Both the position numbers and the translations under genes were made by a program. Positions 55,262-64,000 of a stretch of DNA of 64,000 bases are shown here, in pieces. The notes below the pieces were generated by a model. That model did not search any database. It was not told the DNA's origin and saw only the letters and a program-made list of their open reading frames with translations. Position 1 is the first letter of the stretch. Each line of letters starts with the position of its first letter. The DNA comes from an uncultured Flavobacteriaceae bacterium (GTDB taxonomy: Bacteria > Bacteroidota > Bacteroidia > Flavobacteriales > Flavobacteriaceae), in the NCBI GenBank assembly GCA_947501625.1, contig CANMWN010000001.1, forward strand, positions 445,319 to 509,318, written 5' to 3'.

Positions 55262-56528
55262 TCATTTCGAAACCGCAGTAAGGCACTAATACTTTAGGTA
55301 TTTTTATACCTTCAGGTGTTTGGCAGTTTTCTAAAATTCCAGCAAGAACTCTAGGTAAAGCCAAAGAACTTCCATTCAACGTATGTGCCAATTCACTTTT
55401 CCCTTCGCTATTTTTAAAACGTAGTTTCAATCTATTGGCTTGGAAAGTTTCAAAGTTTGATACCGAACTTATTTCTAACCATCTATCTTGTGCTGTAGAA
55501 AAGACTTCAAAATCATAAGTTAGCGCTGAAGTAAAACCTAAATCACCTCCACATAATCTCAAAATTCGGTAAGGTAAATCTAATTCTTGTAGAATTCCTT
55601 TTACGTGCTCTACCATTCCATTCAAAGCATTATAAGAGTTTGTAGGATGCTCAATTCGTACTATTTCTACTTTATCAAATTGATGTAAACGATTCAATCC
55701 TCTCACATGCGCACCATAACTTCCAGCTTCTCTTCTAAAACAAGGTGTATATGCAGTATTGGTAATAGGAAAGTCAGTTTCTTTTAACAACACATCTCGG
55801 TAAATATTGGTAACTGGAACCTCTGCAGTAGGGATTAAATATAAATTATCCATTCCAGCATGATACATTTGACCTTCCTTATCTGGTAACTGTCCTGTTC
55901 CTTTTCCAGATTCTTCATTTACAAGATGAGGAACTTGTGTTTCTTCATATCCTGCGTCCGTATTTTTATCTAAAAAATAATTGATTAACGCTCTTTGTAA
56001 TCTTGCTCCTTTTCCTTTATAAACAGGAAAACCAGCACCTGTAATTTTATTTCCAAGTTCGAAATCAATAATATCATATTTCTTTGCCAATTCCCAATGA
56101 GGTAAAGCACCTTCATGCAAAACAGGGATTGTACCTTCTTCAAAAACAGTTTCGTTATCCTCTTCACTATTTCCTGCAGGAACTAATTCATTAGGTACAT
56201 TTGGAATTTGATATAATAATTCTTGTAAATCCTCCGAAAGCGCATTTAACTTTTCAGTCAATTCTTTAGAGTTTTCCTTTAACTGACTAGTTTTTTCTTT
56301 TAAGATTGTTGCTTTTTGGGCTTCACCACTTTTATAAAGAATTCCAATCTCCTTAGATAATTTATTAGATTCGGCAAGTTTATTATCTAATTCCGTTTGG
56401 GTTGCTCTTCTGTTTTCATCAGTAGATAAAACTGTATCTAAAATGTCTTCAGCATTTGCAAAATTTCTTTTTGCCAATCCTTTTATAACCAACTCTTTAT
56501 TTTCTCTAATAAATGCTACTTGTAACAT
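55254..56528 (-). CDS. serS: Serine--tRNA ligase
   Basis: A 424-residue class II synthetase. The N-terminal long coiled coil that grips tRNA-Ser is about 30-100 (ATQTELDNKLAESNKLSKEIG, KEKTSQLKENSKELTEKLNAL). The class II motifs are TGQLPDK/ YLIPTAEVPVTN region (motif 1-2), CFRREAGSYG (motif 2) and the C-terminal NGSSLALPRVLAGILEN (motif 3). Complete. A -7 box TAAATTTG is at 56558-56565 (minus), 29 nt upstream. Confidence 0.96.
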   Translation of the reverse strand: MLQVAFIRENKELVIKGLAKRNFANAEDILDTVLSTDENRRATQTELDNKLAESNKLSKEIGILYKSGEAQKATILKEKTSQLKENSKELTEKLNALSEDLQELLYQIPNVPNELVPAGNSEEDNETVFEEGTIPVLHEGALPHWELAKKYDIIDFELGNKITGAGFPVYKGKGARLQRALINYFLDKNTDAGYEETQVPHLVNEESGKGTGQLPDKEGQMYHAGMDNLYLIPTAEVPVTNIYRDVLLKETDFPITNTAYTPCFRREAGSYGAHVRGLNRLHQFDKVEIVRIEHPTNSYNALNGMVEHVKGILQELDLPYRILRLCGGDLGFTSALTYDFEVFSTAQDRWLEISSVSNFETFQANRLKLRFKNSEGKSELAHTLNGSSLALPRVLAGILENCQTPEGIKIPKVLVPYCGFEMIS

Positions 56529-56580
56529 AATTCTTTATTTGTGCTTTTTGGAATGCGCAAATTTATGAAATTGAAGTTAC

Positions 56581-57108
56581 TTAATCGAGAATAAGTGTTT
56601 CATTTATTGAAGTTATTACTTGCGGAACTTTATTCATTTTAAAATCTAACTGAATATTGTAAGTTTTAGAATCAGTTTTTTGAATATTTAGCGTTCCATT
56701 TTCAATAGGATAAAATCCTGCACTACCCTTACAATAGCACATACGATTAAAAAGAAGTTTGACTTCTTCTAACTCTTTATCTTTTAGGGAAATATCCTTG
56801 ATGCTATTATCGAATTCTGCATAAATTTCTTCTATATAATGACCATCTACAGCCATTTTATCTATATTTCTGCTAAAAGTAAATTTAAAAATTGTTTTAT
56901 CCCCTTTTACAATATTGGTGTAAGTGTTTCCAAACTCATCTGTTTTTATTTCAATTTCACTATTAAGGATATATTCAGTTTTACATACACCATCATCAGG
57001 GCAATTGGTTTTGATTTCAGTTTGTTTTTCTTCACTAGCCAACACCGCAGATTTCGACTTGCAATTCAACAATAAAGTAAGTGAAAAAAGATAGATAAAC
57101 AATTTCAT
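56581..57108 (-). CDS. Hypothetical lipoprotein
   Basis: A 175-residue lipoprotein (lipobox LNC near 16) with no family I recognise. The mature part is beta-rich and holds two cysteine clusters (TNCPDDGVCKTEY and MCYCKGSAGFYPI). The start is set at 57108 because TATATTTG (57112-57119, minus) ends only 3 nt before it, giving an apparently leaderless message. It lies between ribF and serS in the same direction. Function unknown. Confidence 0.68.
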   Translation of the reverse strand: MKLFIYLFSLTLLLNCKSKSAVLASEEKQTEIKTNCPDDGVCKTEYILNSEIEIKTDEFGNTYTNIVKGDKTIFKFTFSRNIDKMAVDGHYIEEIYAEFDNSIKDISLKDKELEEVKLLFNRMCYCKGSAGFYPIENGTLNIQKTDSKTYNIQLDFKMNKVPQVITSINETLILD

Positions 57109-57126
57109 ACACAAATATACAATTTA

Positions 57127-58059
57127 TTAATACTTCTTAAAAATCAATGATTTAGAAAAAATTTCATCTTTTTTAAGTTGATCTTTTAAAGTTTCTACAG
57201 AATCAAATTTTTGCTCATCTCTTAAAAACTCCAACACTTCAACTTCAACTACCTTATCATATATATCTTTATCAAAGTCAAAATAATAAACTTCTATAGT
57301 TTGTTTATCGCCTTTAACAGTTGGTCTAAAACCAATATTCATCATTCCAAAATATTCAATATTTTCTATGTTAGATTTCACTAAATAAGACCCTGTTTTA
57401 GGAATTAATTTATAGGATTCTAAAACGGAAATATTAGCTGTTGGAAAACCAATTTTACTTCCAAGATTATTTCCCTTTTCAATTTTTCCTGATAACATAA
57501 AATTGTATCCCAAATATTTATTTGCCTTTAAAATATGTCCTTCCTCTAATGCTTTTCTAACTTTTGTGGAACTAATAGCAATATCATTCAGTGTTTTTGC
57601 AGTGATTTCTTCAACTTCAAAACCAAACATTTGACCATATTCCTGTAATTGTTCAAAATTACCTTCTCTATTTTTTCCAAAGTGATGATCATAGCCAATA
57701 ATAATCTTAGAAATATTAAATTTCTCAACCAAAACATCTCTAACAAATTCAAAGGCCGATAATCTTGAAAATTCTTTATCAAAAGGATGAATTACCAATT
57801 CATCTATTCCAAGTTTTTGAAGTAATACTTGCTTTTCTTTAATGGTATTAATCAATTTAAGATTGTTATCCTTTTGAATAACCATCCTAGGATGAGGAAA
57901 GAAAGTCAATAAAATTGATGTATTATTTTCCTTTTTAGAAACTCTAACCAAATAATCTAATATTTCTCTATGTCCAAGGTGTACTCCATCAAAAGTTCCT
58001 ATGGTAAGTATTGTTTTTTTGTTAGAAAAAAAATTGGAAATATTGTTTGTAATTTTCAA
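57127..58059 (-). CDS. ribF: Bifunctional riboflavin kinase/FAD synthetase
   Basis: A 310-residue enzyme making FMN and FAD. The N-terminal adenylyltransferase has TIGTFDGVHLGHREIL (HxGH-like) and FFPHPR, with IIGYDHHFGKNREG. The C-terminal kinase has the IGFPTANI motif and the MMNIGFRPTV block. Translation appears to start at TTG 58059; no ATG occurs before the catalytic motif and the N-terminus aligns well with family members. Normal length. Confidence 0.93.
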   Translation of the reverse strand: MKITNNISNFFSNKKTILTIGTFDGVHLGHREILDYLVRVSKKENNTSILLTFFPHPRMVIQKDNNLKLINTIKEKQVLLQKLGIDELVIHPFDKEFSRLSAFEFVRDVLVEKFNISKIIIGYDHHFGKNREGNFEQLQEYGQMFGFEVEEITAKTLNDIAISSTKVRKALEEGHILKANKYLGYNFMLSGKIEKGNNLGSKIGFPTANISVLESYKLIPKTGSYLVKSNIENIEYFGMMNIGFRPTVKGDKQTIEVYYFDFDKDIYDKVVEVEVLEFLRDEQKFDSVETLKDQLKKDEIFSKSLIFKKY

Positions 58060-58137
58060 ATTATTGAAAGAAATGGTTTGTGATTTACAAAATTAATACA
58101 ATTCTAAATACTTTTTTGTTAAAAAAGGCTTGTTTTT

Positions 58138-58168
58138 TTTGGTAAAACAACAATAAAATATAACTTTG
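58138..58168 (+). promoter_or_regulatory. Bacteroidota promoter of the reprolysin-like protease
   Basis: TTTG (58138-58141), 19-nt spacer, TAACTTTG (58161-58168); exact match to the housekeeping consensus, 25 nt upstream of the ATG. Confidence 0.8.
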
Positions 58169-58193
58169 GAAGATTAACCAAAATTAAAGGACT

Positions 58194-60902
58194 ATGAAAT
58201 ATCTTTACCCCAAAGCAGTTCTTCTTTTAAGTTTTATTTTTTTTGGCGCTATTCAAGTAAATGGTCAAGCCGAAAAAAATGAATGGAAAAAAATATCAAA
58301 AGAAGAAATTTCAACCGACTTATTATCAAGAAAAGCTGAGCCAAAACGTGCCGTTTTTTTTGAATTGAATTTAGACGAATTAAAAAGTAAACTTCTAAAT
58401 TCACAATCTAATTTAATATTAAGATTTCCTAACAGTCAAGGGCAATTTGAAACTTACAGTGTTAAAGAAGCCTCAATATTTGCACCCGAACTTCAAACTC
58501 AATTCCCAGAAATTAGATCTTATTTAGGTCATTCAATAGAAAATCCTAGACAAATCATAAGATTTAGTATTTCTCCAAAAGGTTTACATGCTATGTTTTT
58601 TGGATTAGAAGGAGGGACGCAATTTATTGACCCTTATACTGTAGACAATAAGAATTATATAGTATATCAAAAAAGAGAGTTGCCAACTATTGACAACGAT
58701 TTAATGTGTTTAGTTGAAGATTCTATTGAGGCTGATAAAAATAATAATCATAACGATTCAAATAGAATCAATGATGGTAGTTTAAGAACTTATCGTTTAG
58801 CATTAGCGTGTACAGGAGAATACGCACAATTCCATGGAGGAACAGTGGCAGGTGCTTTAGCAGCTATGAATACAACAATGACTAGAGTTAATGGAATTTT
58901 TGAAAAAGAATTATCATTACGTATGGTTATTGTTGGCAACAATACTCAAGTTATTTTTACTAACGCTGCGACAGATCCATTTAATGGAAATAATAATGCA
59001 AACCTTCTTATAAATGAAAGTCAAACCGTAATTGACTCCGATTTTGGAGCAGTTGGATATGGTATTGGAAGTGCAAATTATGATATTGGTCATACGTTTA
59101 GTACAGGTGGCGGTGGTCTTGCCCAACTTAACTCTCCATGTGTTGCTGGGAGTAAAGCTCGAGGTATTACTGGTTCTTCTTCACCAACAGGTGATTCTTT
59201 TGATGTAGATTTTGTAGCTCATGAAATTGGACATCAATTTGGAGCAAATCACACATTTAATGGTAATGCTCTTAATTGTAGTGGAGCAAATCGAAACGAT
59301 CCTACCGCTTATGAACCAGGAAGTGGTTCAACAATTATGGCGTATGCTGGAATTTGTGCGCCACAAAACGTTCAAAATAATAGTGATGACTATTTTCATG
59401 TTGTTAGTTTAGAAGAAATGTGGGCTAATATTAGTTCAGGGGCTTCTTCAGGGTGTGCAGCTACAAGTTCATCAGGAAATAGTAATTCACCAACTATTAA
59501 TTCTTTAACAAATTATACAATCCCTAAATCAACGCCATTTGTATTAAGAGGAAATGGAAATGATGTTGATGGCAATGGAACATTAACCTATTGTTGGGAA
59601 CAAAAAGATAATGGAATAACTACTTATCCGTTAGTGTCGACAGCAACAATTGGTCCTGCATTTAGATCAGTTGAACCTAGTTCTTCTCCAGATAGATATA
59701 TGCCAGCACTTTCTACTGTGCTTGCAGGTAGTACCGCTTCAACTTGGGAAGTTCTTCCAAGTGTTGCAAGAACAATGAATTTTGATTTAACAGTAAGAGA
59801 TAATATCGCTACAGGTGGTAGATATACAACTGAGGATATGATTGTAACATTTGAAGATGTAACACCGTTTACAGTTAATAGCCCTAATGCTGTTGTTAAT
59901 TGGGCAATAAATTCTACTCAAACTATTACTTGGGAAGTAGGATCTACTACTAATGGTACTATAAATTGTCAAAATGTCAACATAAAATTATCAACCGATG
60001 GAGGACTTACTTTCCCAACAACTTTGGCTTCCAATACACCAAATGATGGTTCGCAAAATGTTACTATTCCAAATAGTTTAAGTACTACTTGTAGAATTAT
60101 GGTTGAAGCTGCTGATAATATTTTTTATGATGTATCCAATAGCAACTTTATTATATCAACTAGTGGTGGAGCAACTGAATATTGTCCATCTACTTATACA
60201 AATCCTGGAAGTGAATTCATATCAAATGTTACATTTGCAGGAATTGACAATGATTCAGGAGACGCAACAACAAATGGTTATGAAGATTTTACTGCTATAA
60301 GTGGAAATGTAGTTGCTAATTCTTCTTATACATTTGAAGTAACGATAGATACTCAAGGTAATTTTACCGATCATTGTAATGTATACATTGATTGGAATCA
60401 AAATCTAGTGTTTGAAAGTTCTGAATTATATGATCTTGGTGATGTTACTAATACTAGCGCTGGAGTATTAAATACTAGTATAAGTGTTCCTTCTGATGCA
60501 ATTAATGGTAATACTCGAATGAGGGTGTTAATTGAAGCTAATGAAGACCCTACAGGTCCTTGCGACGATCATGTAATTGAATGGGGAGAGACTGAAGATT
60601 ATACGTTAAATATTACAGGAGGAGTTGGCTTAAGTGTAAATGAAGAAACATTTGAAGGTTTTAAATTATTTCCTAATCCTACCTCAGGAATATTAAATAT
60701 TTCATTAATTTTGGATTCATCAAAAGATGTTTCTGTAGATTTATATGATTTATTAGGAAAAAGAATAGTTTCTAAAACTTTTACAAATAACAATTTTGTA
60801 TTTAATGAACAATTAGATTATAAAAATATTACTCAAGGTATTTATATCATAAAAATAACACAAGAGAATAAATCAATTTCAAAACAAATAATAATTAACT
60901 AA
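58194..60902 (+). CDS. Secreted reprolysin-like (M12B) zinc metalloprotease, T9SS type A
   Basis: A 902-residue secreted protease. A signal peptide (to about 25) and a propeptide (about 30-200, EIRSYLGHSIENPRQIIRFS) precede the catalytic domain, whose zinc site is HEIGHQFGANH (about 343-353) with a Met-turn STIMAYAGIC. FN3-like and SprB-like repeats follow, then a GEVED domain (CNVYIDWNQNLVFE, about 725-810). The final ~75 residues are the type A sorting signal (LFPNPTSGILNI, VDLYDLLGKRI, QGIYIIKI). It should be exported by the Sec-T9SS route and retained at or released from the surface. Confidence 0.9.
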   Translation: MKYLYPKAVLLLSFIFFGAIQVNGQAEKNEWKKISKEEISTDLLSRKAEPKRAVFFELNLDELKSKLLNSQSNLILRFPNSQGQFETYSVKEASIFAPELQTQFPEIRSYLGHSIENPRQIIRFSISPKGLHAMFFGLEGGTQFIDPYTVDNKNYIVYQKRELPTIDNDLMCLVEDSIEADKNNNHNDSNRINDGSLRTYRLALACTGEYAQFHGGTVAGALAAMNTTMTRVNGIFEKELSLRMVIVGNNTQVIFTNAATDPFNGNNNANLLINESQTVIDSDFGAVGYGIGSANYDIGHTFSTGGGGLAQLNSPCVAGSKARGITGSSSPTGDSFDVDFVAHEIGHQFGANHTFNGNALNCSGANRNDPTAYEPGSGSTIMAYAGICAPQNVQNNSDDYFHVVSLEEMWANISSGASSGCAATSSSGNSNSPTINSLTNYTIPKSTPFVLRGNGNDVDGNGTLTYCWEQKDNGITTYPLVSTATIGPAFRSVEPSSSPDRYMPALSTVLAGSTASTWEVLPSVARTMNFDLTVRDNIATGGRYTTEDMIVTFEDVTPFTVNSPNAVVNWAINSTQTITWEVGSTTNGTINCQNVNIKLSTDGGLTFPTTLASNTPNDGSQNVTIPNSLSTTCRIMVEAADNIFYDVSNSNFIISTSGGATEYCPSTYTNPGSEFISNVTFAGIDNDSGDATTNGYEDFTAISGNVVANSSYTFEVTIDTQGNFTDHCNVYIDWNQNLVFESSELYDLGDVTNTSAGVLNTSISVPSDAINGNTRMRVLIEANEDPTGPCDDHVIEWGETEDYTLNITGGVGLSVNEETFEGFKLFPNPTSGILNISLILDSSKDVSVDLYDLLGKRIVSKTFTNNNFVFNEQLDYKNITQGIYIIKITQENKSISKQIIIN

Positions 60903-60944
60903 CTTAAAAAATTAAACATTAACCAATTTAAAACCAAATCAGTC

Positions 60945-63926
60945 ATGAGATTAAAGTACTTTAAACTAATATTTAGTCTGCTGTTAATATCAACAGTGAC
61001 TATGTATTCACAAAGTAAAAAAAGTGAAAAAGCGAATTGGAATTTTCATGAAAGTGAAGAAGCCAAAAAATCGTTAGAAGAAACAGGGTTTGTTAGATGT
61101 TCTACAGTAGAATATAATGAAGCCTTAAGAAAAGTAAACCCAAATAATCCTTCAGATGAAGAATTTGAAGCTTGGTTAGCACCATTAATTCAAGCTAAAA
61201 AACAAGAAATCGCTGAACAAAAAGCTAGAAATCCATTATATAGGGCAGTAGTTACAGTTCCGATAATCTTTCATATTATTACGGATGGTACAGCGCCATC
61301 AAATATTTCGGCAGCTCTAGTTGAAGCGCAAATAGATCAATTAAATTTAGATTTTAATGATTTAGCTGGTAGTTCTTATGCACAATCTGCAACAGCCGAA
61401 ATTACCTTTATTCCTGCTTTAGTTGATCCTGATGGTAATGTACTAGCCGAGCCAGGAATTAATAGAGTTACTGATTATGGTGCAGGTCCATTCCCATCGT
61501 CAGATTTTGATGTAGGTGGCGGAGGTTTAGAAATTAAATCTACTCAATGGGATTTCAATCAATATGCAAATGTATGGGTAGCGCAATTATCTGGAGGACT
61601 TTTAGGATATGCTCAATTCCCTTCAAACTCTACATTACCAGGTTTTCCAGGTAGTGGAGGTGCTGATATTAATAATGGTGTGGTATGTGGTACAGGTACA
61701 ATAGGTTCTGTAGCAATGCCTGGATCAGCTCCACCATATAATTTAGGTAGAACTTTAACCCATGAGGTAGGGCATTGGATTGGCTTACGTCACATTTGGG
61801 GTGATGGTGGTTGTGGAGTAGATGATTTTTGTGATGACACACCTGAATCCGATGCTTCGAATTTTGGATGTGCTACAGGCCACGAATCATGTGGTAGTAC
61901 TGATATGGTTGAAAATTATATGGATTATTCAGATGATGCATGTATGGACACTTTTACTGAAGATCAAGTTTTAAGGATTTTAACTGTATTAGATAACGCA
62001 GATGGAATATCAAATTTGCCTGATTCAACTGCTGGTACCGCTGACTATAGTATAGTCTTTGATGAAGATGAAATGGATATATGTGATGGAGCAGATGCTG
62101 TTTATACCTTTGAATATAATGCTCTTGATGACTTTACTGAAGAAGTAACTTTTACTGGTTCAGGTCCTGCAGGTTTAACATTTGCATTTTCTCCTTCTTC
62201 TGCTTCTGCAGATGCAACAGTGACAGTGACAGTTTCTGGCACAGCAGGTGCGCCTAATGGATCACATAATTTACTTGTAACTGGAACTTATGGTTCAGAA
62301 TCAAGAGATACTGGGATTATTTTAAATAAATTCTCATCTACGATTGATACTCCTGTATTAACATCTCCAACTGATGGTGCTACTGATGTAATAATCCATC
62401 AATTAGAGTGGGATGCTGATGTAAATGTTACTTCTTATCTTGTAGAGATAGCATCAGATTCTGGATTTACTTCAATAATAGAGTCAGCTAATGTTACTGA
62501 AAGTAATTATTTGGCTGATATGCTAATGTCAGAAGTAGAATACTTTTGGAGGGTAACACCATCAAATGATTGTGCTGGTGGATCAGCATCAACAGTGTTT
62601 AGTTTTACAACAGCAAATATAGAATGTGACACATATGAAGCTACTGGTTTATCTGACCCAATAGGTCCTAATGGTGGAACTGTTACAACATCAACAATTG
62701 ATATTCCAGCAGGAGTTGATATTATTGATGTGAATATTCAAATAAATCTTGTTCATTCTTGGGATGCTGATTTAGACATTACAATTACAAGTCCTTCAGG
62801 AACTGTTGTAGAATTAACTTCGGACAATGGTAGTAGTGGAGATAATTATACTGACACCATTTTTGATGATGATGCAGCAACACCTATTACTGCAGGTTCA
62901 GCACCATTTACAGGTTCATTTATGCCAGAAGGTTCATTAAGTGATTTTAATGGTGAATCAAGTTTTGGTACTTGGACATTATCAATAACTGATGATACTA
63001 ATGGAGATTCTGGTACATTAAATTCATGGAGTGTTTATACTTGTGGTGAACCAATTCCAGATTTAGATGGAGATGGAATTGATGATGTAAGTGACAACTG
63101 TCCTACAATTGCAAATGTTGATCAAGCAGATAATGATATGGACGGTATTGGAGATGTATGTGATGATGATGATGATAATGATACAATCCTTGATGTAGAT
63201 GATAATTGTCCAATGACCGCTAATACTGATCAATCTGATTTAGATGGAGATGGAATGGGAGACGTATGTGATGATGATATGGATGGTGATAGTGTATTGA
63301 ATGCCGATGATAATTGTCCAATGACCGCTAATACAGATCAAGCTGATATGGATGGTGATGGCATTGGAGATGTTTGTGATGATGATATGGATGGTGATGG
63401 TGTATTGAATGTTGATGATAATTGTCCTGCAACAGTAAATCCTGGACAAGAAGATAATGATAATGATGGATTAGGAGATATATGTGATGATGATGATGAT
63501 GATGATACTATCATGGATGTTGATGACAATTGTCCGTTTACCCCTAATACTGACCAAGCAGATTCTGATGGAGATGGCTTAGGAGATGTTTGTGAAGATT
63601 GTGATGGAGATGGAGTTATTAATTATTATGATTCTGACACTTGTGACATGATGGTAAATGAAGGTTTCTCACCTAACAATGATGGAGTTAATGATCTTTG
63701 GATAATTCAAAATATTGAATATTACCCAAATAGTGTTGTGAAAGTATTCAATCGTTGGGGTGTTGAAGTATTCTCAGAAAAAGGTTATTTAAATACTTGG
63801 GATGGAGTATCAACTCGAGGATCTTCAAACAATAACAAATTGCCAGTTGGAGCATATTTATATGTAATTGAACCTAATGAACCAGGTTTCGAGCCAATGC
63901 ACGGGTGGTTATACATTAACTATTAA
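60945..63926 (+). CDS. Secreted pappalysin-like (M43) metalloprotease with P domain, TSP3 repeats and T9SS type B domain
   Basis: A 993-residue secreted enzyme. The catalytic site is HEVGHWIGLRH (about 273-283) with the Met-turn region VENYMDYSDDACM. FN3/Ig-like modules follow (about 365-555), then a proprotein-convertase P domain (about 560-700, IQINLVHSWDADLDITITSP, SFGTWTLSITDD). Thrombospondin type 3 repeats of Asp-rich calcium-binding loops span about 702-898 (DNCPMTANTDQ). The gliding-motility-associated type B sorting domain is about 903-993 (GFSPNNDGVNDLW, VKVFNRWGVEVF, PVGAYLYVIEPN). It lies 42 nt after the reprolysin gene. The next gene starts 25 nt after it. Confidence 0.9.
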   Translation: MRLKYFKLIFSLLLISTVTMYSQSKKSEKANWNFHESEEAKKSLEETGFVRCSTVEYNEALRKVNPNNPSDEEFEAWLAPLIQAKKQEIAEQKARNPLYRAVVTVPIIFHIITDGTAPSNISAALVEAQIDQLNLDFNDLAGSSYAQSATAEITFIPALVDPDGNVLAEPGINRVTDYGAGPFPSSDFDVGGGGLEIKSTQWDFNQYANVWVAQLSGGLLGYAQFPSNSTLPGFPGSGGADINNGVVCGTGTIGSVAMPGSAPPYNLGRTLTHEVGHWIGLRHIWGDGGCGVDDFCDDTPESDASNFGCATGHESCGSTDMVENYMDYSDDACMDTFTEDQVLRILTVLDNADGISNLPDSTAGTADYSIVFDEDEMDICDGADAVYTFEYNALDDFTEEVTFTGSGPAGLTFAFSPSSASADATVTVTVSGTAGAPNGSHNLLVTGTYGSESRDTGIILNKFSSTIDTPVLTSPTDGATDVIIHQLEWDADVNVTSYLVEIASDSGFTSIIESANVTESNYLADMLMSEVEYFWRVTPSNDCAGGSASTVFSFTTANIECDTYEATGLSDPIGPNGGTVTTSTIDIPAGVDIIDVNIQINLVHSWDADLDITITSPSGTVVELTSDNGSSGDNYTDTIFDDDAATPITAGSAPFTGSFMPEGSLSDFNGESSFGTWTLSITDDTNGDSGTLNSWSVYTCGEPIPDLDGDGIDDVSDNCPTIANVDQADNDMDGIGDVCDDDDDNDTILDVDDNCPMTANTDQSDLDGDGMGDVCDDDMDGDSVLNADDNCPMTANTDQADMDGDGIGDVCDDDMDGDGVLNVDDNCPATVNPGQEDNDNDGLGDICDDDDDDDTIMDVDDNCPFTPNTDQADSDGDGLGDVCEDCDGDGVINYYDSDTCDMMVNEGFSPNNDGVNDLWIIQNIEYYPNSVVKVFNRWGVEVFSEKGYLNTWDGVSTRGSSNNNKLPVGAYLYVIEPNEPGFEPMHGWLYINY

Positions 63927-63951
63927 TAACTAACGAAAAACCAATATAAAA

Positions 63952-64000
63952 ATGAAAAACATAAAATATATATTAATTTTCGCAGTGTTAATAGCAAGCG
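63952..64000 (+). CDS. Exported protein, 5' end only (window edge)
   Basis: Only 16 codons are visible: ATG 63952, then Lys-Asn-Ile-Lys and a hydrophobic run (YILIFAVLIAS), a typical signal-peptide start. By position after a type B T9SS cargo gene, a PorP/SprF family outer-membrane protein is the likeliest product, because such pairs are common in Flavobacteriia. This is context only and cannot be confirmed here. Confidence 0.45.
   Translation, partial: MKNIKYILIFAVLIAS

Noticed and set aside
63050-63600. CRISPR-like repeats
   Set aside because: The repeats are in frame inside a coding region, encode Asp-rich calcium-binding TSP3 units, and lack spacers and cas genes.
1-64000. tRNA, rRNA, insertion sequence or prophage
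   Set aside because: Gaps were read on both strands; no T-loop-like GTTCGAATC, no conserved rRNA segment, no transposase or integrase was found.

Overview
The window is a contiguous piece of a low-GC Bacteroidota chromosome, almost certainly from a member of the Flavobacteriaceae. The evidence is: TonB-dependent receptors with N-terminal carboxypeptidase-regulatory-like domains; type IX secretion (T9SS) cargo carrying both type A and type B C-terminal sorting domains; several DUF families largely confined to Bacteroidota (DUF4271, DUF4296, DUF4270, DUF4286); Bacteroidota-style promoters (TTTG-N19-TAnnTTTG); and a near absence of Shine-Dalgarno sequences. I saw no rRNA or tRNA gene, no CRISPR array, no transposase and no prophage. 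Most of the window is ordinary core genome.

Layout. 1-2.85 kb: the 3' end of uvrC, then a patatin phospholipase fused to an outer-membrane barrel. 2.86-3.39 kb: a glutaredoxin-like/GNAT fusion preceded by a 31-bp palindrome. 3.68-10.1 kb: a minus-strand accessory block with an ECF sigma factor, an RskA-like anti-sigma factor, two DUF4331 proteins, a TPR lipoprotein and a TonB-dependent receptor. This is the best candidate here for an uncharacterised system. 10.1-10.66 kb: a non-coding, highly structured inverted-repeat element. 10.66-21.7 kb: housekeeping genes (tyrS, an epimerase, a DUF4296 lipoprotein, dihydroorotase, a polyprenol-phosphate glycosyltransferase, DUF4271, hemD, radA, a flippase-like membrane protein, panD, panC and a glycogen-synthase-like pseudoenzyme). 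21.7-30.8 kb: a DUF4270 protein, glmS, a small FAD oxidoreductase, marC, DUF3109, nrdB and nrdA.

30.9-43.1 kb is a transport block. It holds a phosphate transporter with a PhoU-like tail, a phosphate-selective-type porin, a MORN-repeat protein, a beta-helix lipoprotein with a large TonB-dependent receptor, a small protein with a SulP anion transporter, and a dGTPase. Four promoter regions in this block contain related 7-bp repeats spaced exactly 11 bp apart. That geometry resembles PhoB-type Pho boxes and suggests a shared phosphate-starvation regulon.

43.2-58.1 kb: a T9SS cargo protein with a PA domain inserted in a beta-propeller, dxs, a FN3-like lipoprotein, tadA, a SpoU-family methyltransferase, an M50-like membrane protein, mgtE, rsmA, DUF4286, a long TPR protein, a 47-aa gene behind a sigma-54-type promoter, serS, a lipoprotein and ribF. 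58.2-64 kb: two secreted zinc metalloproteases in tandem (reprolysin-like with type A sorting; pappalysin-like with a P domain, thrombospondin type 3 repeats and type B sorting), followed by the first codons of another exported protein cut by the window edge.

Family names come from recognising motifs by eye. No database search was run.
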